Notes under the pieces: model-generated | The model's input: only the letters and a program-made list of their open reading frames with translations | Database searches by the model: none | Told to the model about the DNA's origin: nothing | Shown: in pieces, positions 61,037 to 64,000 of the stretch | Numbering within the stretch: position 1 is the first letter of the stretch | Layout of the letters: each line of letters starts with the position of its first letter | Translations under genes and position numbers: made by a program | Source of the DNA: Streptomyces sp. ISL-1 | GTDB lineage: Bacteria > Actinomycetota > Actinomycetes > Streptomycetales > Streptomycetaceae | Length of the DNA: 64,000 nucleotides | Direction of reading: 5' to 3' | Assembly (NCBI RefSeq): GCF_018614585.1 | Contig: NZ_JAGGOI010000037.1 | Location: forward strand, 1-64,000

Positions 61037-61049
61037 GCAGCCTCCCGGC

Positions 61050-61156
61050 GTACATCGGTGTACATAGCGACACACATCGGTGTACGTCCGGGGCGCGGCT
61101 CGTTATCCATACGTTGCCGGGTGGGTTGCCGTGGGTCCCGCCCGGCAGGGTAGCGT
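61050..61156 (+). promoter_or_regulatory. lgt promoter region with ACATCGGTGTAC direct repeats
   Basis: GTACATCGGTGTAC (61050-61063) and ACATCGGTGTAC (61074-61085) are direct repeats about 22 nt apart, each partly palindromic. Downstream, TTGCCG (61126-61131) and TAGCGT (61151-61156) with a 19-nt spacer resemble a housekeeping promoter; this would leave a leader of only a few nucleotides before the lgt ATG at 61167. The repeats could be an operator. Confidence 0.5.
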
Positions 61157-61166
61157 CGGTCCTGCC

Positions 61167-62138
61167 ATGGAAATTGCCTACATTCCCAGCCCGTCGACCG
61201 GAGTGATCCACCTCGGACCGCTCCCGCTGCGCGGCTATGCCTTCTGCATCATCATCGGTGTCTTCGCGGCCGTCTGGTACGGCAACAAGCGATGGATCGC
61301 TCGCGGCGGCAAGGCCGGCACCGTGGCCGACATCGCCGTCTGGGCGGTGCCCTTCGGTCTCGTCGGCGGTCGGCTGTACCACGTGATCACCGACTACCAG
61401 CTGTATTTCAGCGAGGGTGAGAACTGGGTCGACGCCTTCAAGATCTGGGAGGGCGGCCTCGGCATCTGGGGCGCGATCGCGCTCGGCGCGGTCGGTGCCT
61501 GGATCGGCTGCCGCCGCCGCGGGATCCCGTTGCCGGCCTGGGCGGACGCCCTCGCGCCCGCCATCGCCATAGCGCAGGCGATCGGCCGCTGGGGCAACTG
61601 GTTCAACCAGGAGCTGTACGGCAAGCCGACGGATCTGCCGTGGGCCCTCAAGATCACCGAGGGTACGAACCGCGAGGCGGGCCTCTACCACCCGACATTC
61701 CTGTACGAGTCCCTGTGGTGCATCGGCGTCGCGCTTCTGGTCATCTGGGCCGACCGGCGCTTCAAGCTGGGACACGGCCGGGCGTTCGCCCTCTACGTCG
61801 CTTCGTACTGCGTGGGCCGGGCCTGGATCGAGTACATGCGCGTCGACGAGGCGCACCACGTGCTGGGGCTGCGCCTCAATGTGTGGACCTCGATCGTCGT
61901 CTTCGTGCTGGCGGTGACGTACATGGTGATCTCGGCGCGGGTGCGGCCCGGGCGCGAGGAGATCGTCGAGCCGGAGAGGCCTGACAAGTCGGCGAACGCG
62001 GCGGCTGCGAAGCCGGACGGTGACGACGCCGTGGGTGACCCTGCGGACCACCCTGTGGACCACCCGGTGGACAGGGACGGTGCTGCCGCGGAGGACTCGG
62101 GCGCCGGCGCGGACGCGGAGTCGGCCAAGAAGGGCTGA
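61167..62138 (+). CDS. lgt: Prolipoprotein diacylglyceryl transferase
   Basis: First enzyme of lipoprotein maturation, acting before LspA (22068-22634). ATG 61167 gives 323 residues with about seven membrane segments. The signature GRWGNWFNQE is at 140-149 (invariant Arg141, Asn144, Asn147, Glu149), and WEGGLGIWGA precedes it. The last 55 residues form a charged cytoplasmic tail (VDHPVDRDGAAAEDSGAGAD) that is not needed for the family fold and is common in actinomycete Lgt. The frame open upstream to 61080 covers promoter sequence and is not used. Confidence 0.95.
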   Translation: MEIAYIPSPSTGVIHLGPLPLRGYAFCIIIGVFAAVWYGNKRWIARGGKAGTVADIAVWAVPFGLVGGRLYHVITDYQLYFSEGENWVDAFKIWEGGLGIWGAIALGAVGAWIGCRRRGIPLPAWADALAPAIAIAQAIGRWGNWFNQELYGKPTDLPWALKITEGTNREAGLYHPTFLYESLWCIGVALLVIWADRRFKLGHGRAFALYVASYCVGRAWIEYMRVDEAHHVLGLRLNVWTSIVVFVLAVTYMVISARVRPGREEIVEPERPDKSANAAAAKPDGDDAVGDPADHPVDHPVDRDGAAAEDSGAGADAESAKKG

Positions 62139-62176
62139 CCGCGGACATCTGCGACTCGAACTGCGTGACTTGCGCG

Positions 62177-62215
62177 ACGAGGCCGCCAGGACCGAAAGGG
62201 TCCCGGCGGCCTCGT
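62177..62215. terminator. Bidirectional terminator between lgt and citE-like gene
   Basis: An 11-bp outer stem ACGAGGCCGCC (62177-62187) with GGCGGCCTCGT (62205-62215), a 5-bp inner stem GGACC/GGTCC, and a GAAAG loop. It lies between convergent genes and can serve both. Confidence 0.85.
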
Positions 62216-62271
62216 GCGTTTCTCGTCTGATCCTGCGCCCTTCGTTCCTTCGTTCCTGGGCTCCGCCGCGC

Positions 62272-63072
62272 CTATCCGCCCTCGCGTCGCGCAAGGGAGA
62301 GGGTCCGCTGCGCGGCGGCCACGATCGCGGCGTCCACGAAGCGGCCGTCCGGCAGGGCCAGCGCGCCCTCGTCCGTTGCGGCAGCCTTGACGACCTCCTC
62401 CGCGGCCTCGATCTCCTCGGGCGTGGGGCGGAACGCGCGCTCGATGACCGGGAGCTGGCGGGGGTGGATGGCCGCCCTGCCCAGGAAGCCGAGAGCGCGG
62501 CCGTGGGTGCAGGAGGCGTAGAGGGCGTCCAGGTCGCGGATGTCGGGGAAGACCGACTGGACCGGTGGCGCCAGACCGGCCGCGCGGGCGGCGACCACGA
62601 TGCGGGTGCGCGGCCAGTCGAGGCCGGTGCCGTCCCGTATGCCGAGGTCGGCGCGGAGGTCGGCCTCGCCGATGGCGATTCCGTGGACGGCGGGGTGTGC
62701 GGTGGCGATGGAGTACGCGTGTTCGATGGCGAGAGCGGATTCGAGGAGCGCGTAGAGGGGGACGCCGGGGGCGCGGGCGGCGATCCGCCGGATGTCAGTG
62801 GCGTGTGCGACCTTGGGGATACGCAGAGCACGGAGGCCGGGGAGAGTGGTCAGGGCCTCGACGTCATGGGGGGTGTTGATGCGGACATGGACCGGAAGCG
62901 TCTGGGGGGATGCGAGAAGTTCGGCTGTGGCGGCCAGCGCGTACTTCTTGCGGTCGGGGGACACGGCGTCCTCCAGATCGACGATCACGACGTCGGCGCT
63001 GGACGCGAGGGCCTTGTGCACGACCTCGGGCCGGTCCCCGGGGGCGTACAGCCAGGTGAGGGGGGTGGTCAT
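62272..63072 (-). CDS. HpcH/HpaI-CitE-like acyl-CoA lyase
   Basis: A 266-residue (beta/alpha)8 protein of the citrate-lyase-beta family: LYAPGDRPEVVHKAL, VVIVDLEDAVSPDRK (metal/acid region), HVRINTP, LRALRIPKV, YALLESALAIEHAY (metal Glu) and GEADLRADLGI (metal Asp). Stand-alone actinobacterial CitE-like enzymes cleave or hydrolyse small acyl-CoAs such as malyl- or citramalyl-CoA; the exact substrate here is unknown. ATG 63072 overlaps the TGA of the CaiB-type gene, so the two proteins are made together. Confidence 0.9.
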   Translation of the reverse strand: MTTPLTWLYAPGDRPEVVHKALASSADVVIVDLEDAVSPDRKKYALAATAELLASPQTLPVHVRINTPHDVEALTTLPGLRALRIPKVAHATDIRRIAARAPGVPLYALLESALAIEHAYSIATAHPAVHGIAIGEADLRADLGIRDGTGLDWPRTRIVVAARAAGLAPPVQSVFPDIRDLDALYASCTHGRALGFLGRAAIHPRQLPVIERAFRPTPEEIEAAEEVVKAAATDEGALALPDGRFVDAAIVAAAQRTLSLARREGG

Positions 63073-64000
63073 AGGGCGCCCTGGGTGCGCAGAGCGGTGA
63101 TGTCGGCCCGGGACAGGCCGAGTTCGGTGAGGACCTCCTCCGTGTCGGCGCCGTGCGGGCGGCCGGCCCAGCGGATGGCACCGGGGGTCTCGGAGAGTCG
63201 GAAGATGACGTTCTGCATCCGAAGGGGGCCGAGTTCGGGGTCGGGGACTTCGGTGATGGTGCCCAGCGCCTGGTATTGGGGGTCTTCCATGACGTCACGG
63301 ATGTCGTAGATCGGTGCGATCGCCGCTTCGGCCTTCTCGAAGGCGGCCATGGCCTCGGCTCGGGTGCGGCAGGCGATCCAGCCGCCGACCGCCGCGTCGA
63401 GTACATCGGCGTGCTCGGCGCGGCCGCTTCCGGTGCTGAACCACGGCTCGTCGATCAGCTCCGGGCGGCCGACCAGATGCATGACGCGTTCGGCGATGGA
63501 CTGGGCAGAGGTGGAGACGGCCAGCCAGGAGCCGTCGGCGGTGCGGTAGGTGTTGCGCGGGGCGTTGTTGCGGGAGCGATTGCCGGTCCGTGTCTGTACG
63601 TACCCGGTCTGGTCGTACCAGAGGGGCTGCGGGCCGAGCACGGTCAGGATCGGCTCGATGATCGCCATGTCGATGACCTGGCCGCGGCCGGTGGCGGTGC
63701 GGGCAGTGAGCGCGGTCATGACGGCGTACGAGGTGGCGAGCGCCGCGATCGAGTCGGCGAGGCCGAACGGAGGGAGGGTGGGCGGACCTTCGGGCTCGCC
63801 GGTGATGGAGGCGAAGCCGCTCATCGCCTCGGCGAGGGTGCCGAAGCCGGGGCGGTGGGAGTACGGGCCGAACTGCCCGAAGCCGGTGACCCGGGTCAGG
63901 ACGAGGCGGGGGTTGGCCGTGCTCAGCTCCTCCCAGCCGAGCTGCCATTTTTCGAGGGTGCCGGGGCGGAAGTTCTCGATGATCACGTCGGCGGTCGTCG
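63069..64000 (-). CDS. CaiB/BaiF-type CoA-transferase family III, N-terminus cut by window
   Basis: The reading frame runs off the window edge, giving the last 310 residues (ADVIIENFRPGTLEKW onward). ENFRPG, RVTGFGQFGPYS, GLADSIAALATSYAVM and RQVID-like GRGQVIDMAI are class III CoA-transferase segments. The C-terminus is GLSRADITALRTQGAL. The catalytic Asp and the N-terminal Rossmann part lie outside. Coupling to the CitE-like lyase (ATGA overlap) suggests one acyl-CoA activation-cleavage pathway, which is inference. Confidence 0.88.
   Translation of the reverse strand, partial: TTADVIIENFRPGTLEKWQLGWEELSTANPRLVLTRVTGFGQFGPYSHRPGFGTLAEAMSGFASITGEPEGPPTLPPFGLADSIAALATSYAVMTALTARTATGRGQVIDMAIIEPILTVLGPQPLWYDQTGYVQTRTGNRSRNNAPRNTYRTADGSWLAVSTSAQSIAERVMHLVGRPELIDEPWFSTGSGRAEHADVLDAAVGGWIACRTRAEAMAAFEKAEAAIAPIYDIRDVMEDPQYQALGTITEVPDPELGPLRMQNVIFRLSETPGAIRWAGRPHGADTEEVLTELGLSRADITALRTQGAL

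Noticed and set aside
61080..61166. Upstream start for lgt
   Set aside because: The 29 extra codons cover the promoter-like TTGCCG/TAGCGT elements; the family start is MEIAYIPSP at 61167.
59229..62831. A 1200-codon minus-strand open frame spanning trpA, the thioredoxin-fold gene and lgt
   Set aside because: It runs antisense through three well-supported genes and two terminators and contains no recognisable domain.

Overview
The window is very GC-rich, uses GTG starts freely, chains its genes by 4-nt stop/start overlaps, and carries the actinomycete gene order ftsI-murE-murF-mraY-murD-ftsW-murG-ftsQ-ftsZ-pgeF-yggS-sepF-yggT-divIVA. With trpM, PriA (a combined HisA/TrpF) and many small HGxxPAAW- or DUF-type membrane proteins, this points to a Streptomyces chromosome core region. 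That assignment rests on recognised protein families and gene order, not on a database search.

Layout. 1-16397 is the division and cell-wall (dcw) cluster, entered near the 3' end of an ftsL-like gene and closed by divIVA with a strong terminator. 16800-20209 (minus) is ileS with a textbook translational T-box leader. 20509-24063 holds a histone-H1-like/DksA-type zinc-finger protein, then lspA-rluD-GNAT. 24524-33309 is a mixed housekeeping block: Na+/H+ antiporter, MscS channel, Ser-type dienelactone-hydrolase-like protein, Tat-exported PhoD phosphatase, a membrane-anchored thioredoxin-fold oxidoreductase, a Cys-containing membrane protein and a DUF2252 kinase-like protein. 33553-37092 is dnaE. 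37195-45776 carries a tiny basic protein, a NYN-domain protein, a two-gene ABC exporter, a DUF2567 protein, YbaK, a LON-substrate-binding-domain protein and two poorly understood Streptomyces genes. 46030-51928 is the histidine operon hisD-C-B-(orf63)-(orf55)-H-A-ridA-F. 52704-60071 is hisI followed by tryptophan genes (trpE, three small membrane proteins, trpC, trpM, trpB, trpA). 60135-62138 is a second thioredoxin-fold membrane protein and lgt. 62272-64000 (minus) is a CitE-like lyase coupled to a CaiB-type CoA-transferase cut by the window edge.

How the genes work together. The first 16 kb supply lipid II (MurE, MurF, MraY, MurD, MurG), the septal synthase pair (FtsW, FtsI), the divisome (FtsL-like, FtsQ, FtsZ, SepF) and the polar growth scaffold DivIVA. 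The his and trp clusters share the PriA isomerase, which explains the absence of trpF. LspA and Lgt are both lipoprotein-processing enzymes.

The most unusual sequence is not a new defence or biosynthetic system but a family of GC-rich palindromic repeat modules. They recur at least six times: inside the ftsW N-terminus, inside trpE, and in the ileS/divIVA, DUF2567/ybaK, hisD and trpM/trpB intergenic regions, the last expanded into a 27-bp tandem array. A separate 93-bp in-frame tandem duplication inside the his operon creates a 63-codon reading frame that keeps translational coupling on both sides. I see no CRISPR array, tRNA, rRNA, insertion sequence or prophage.
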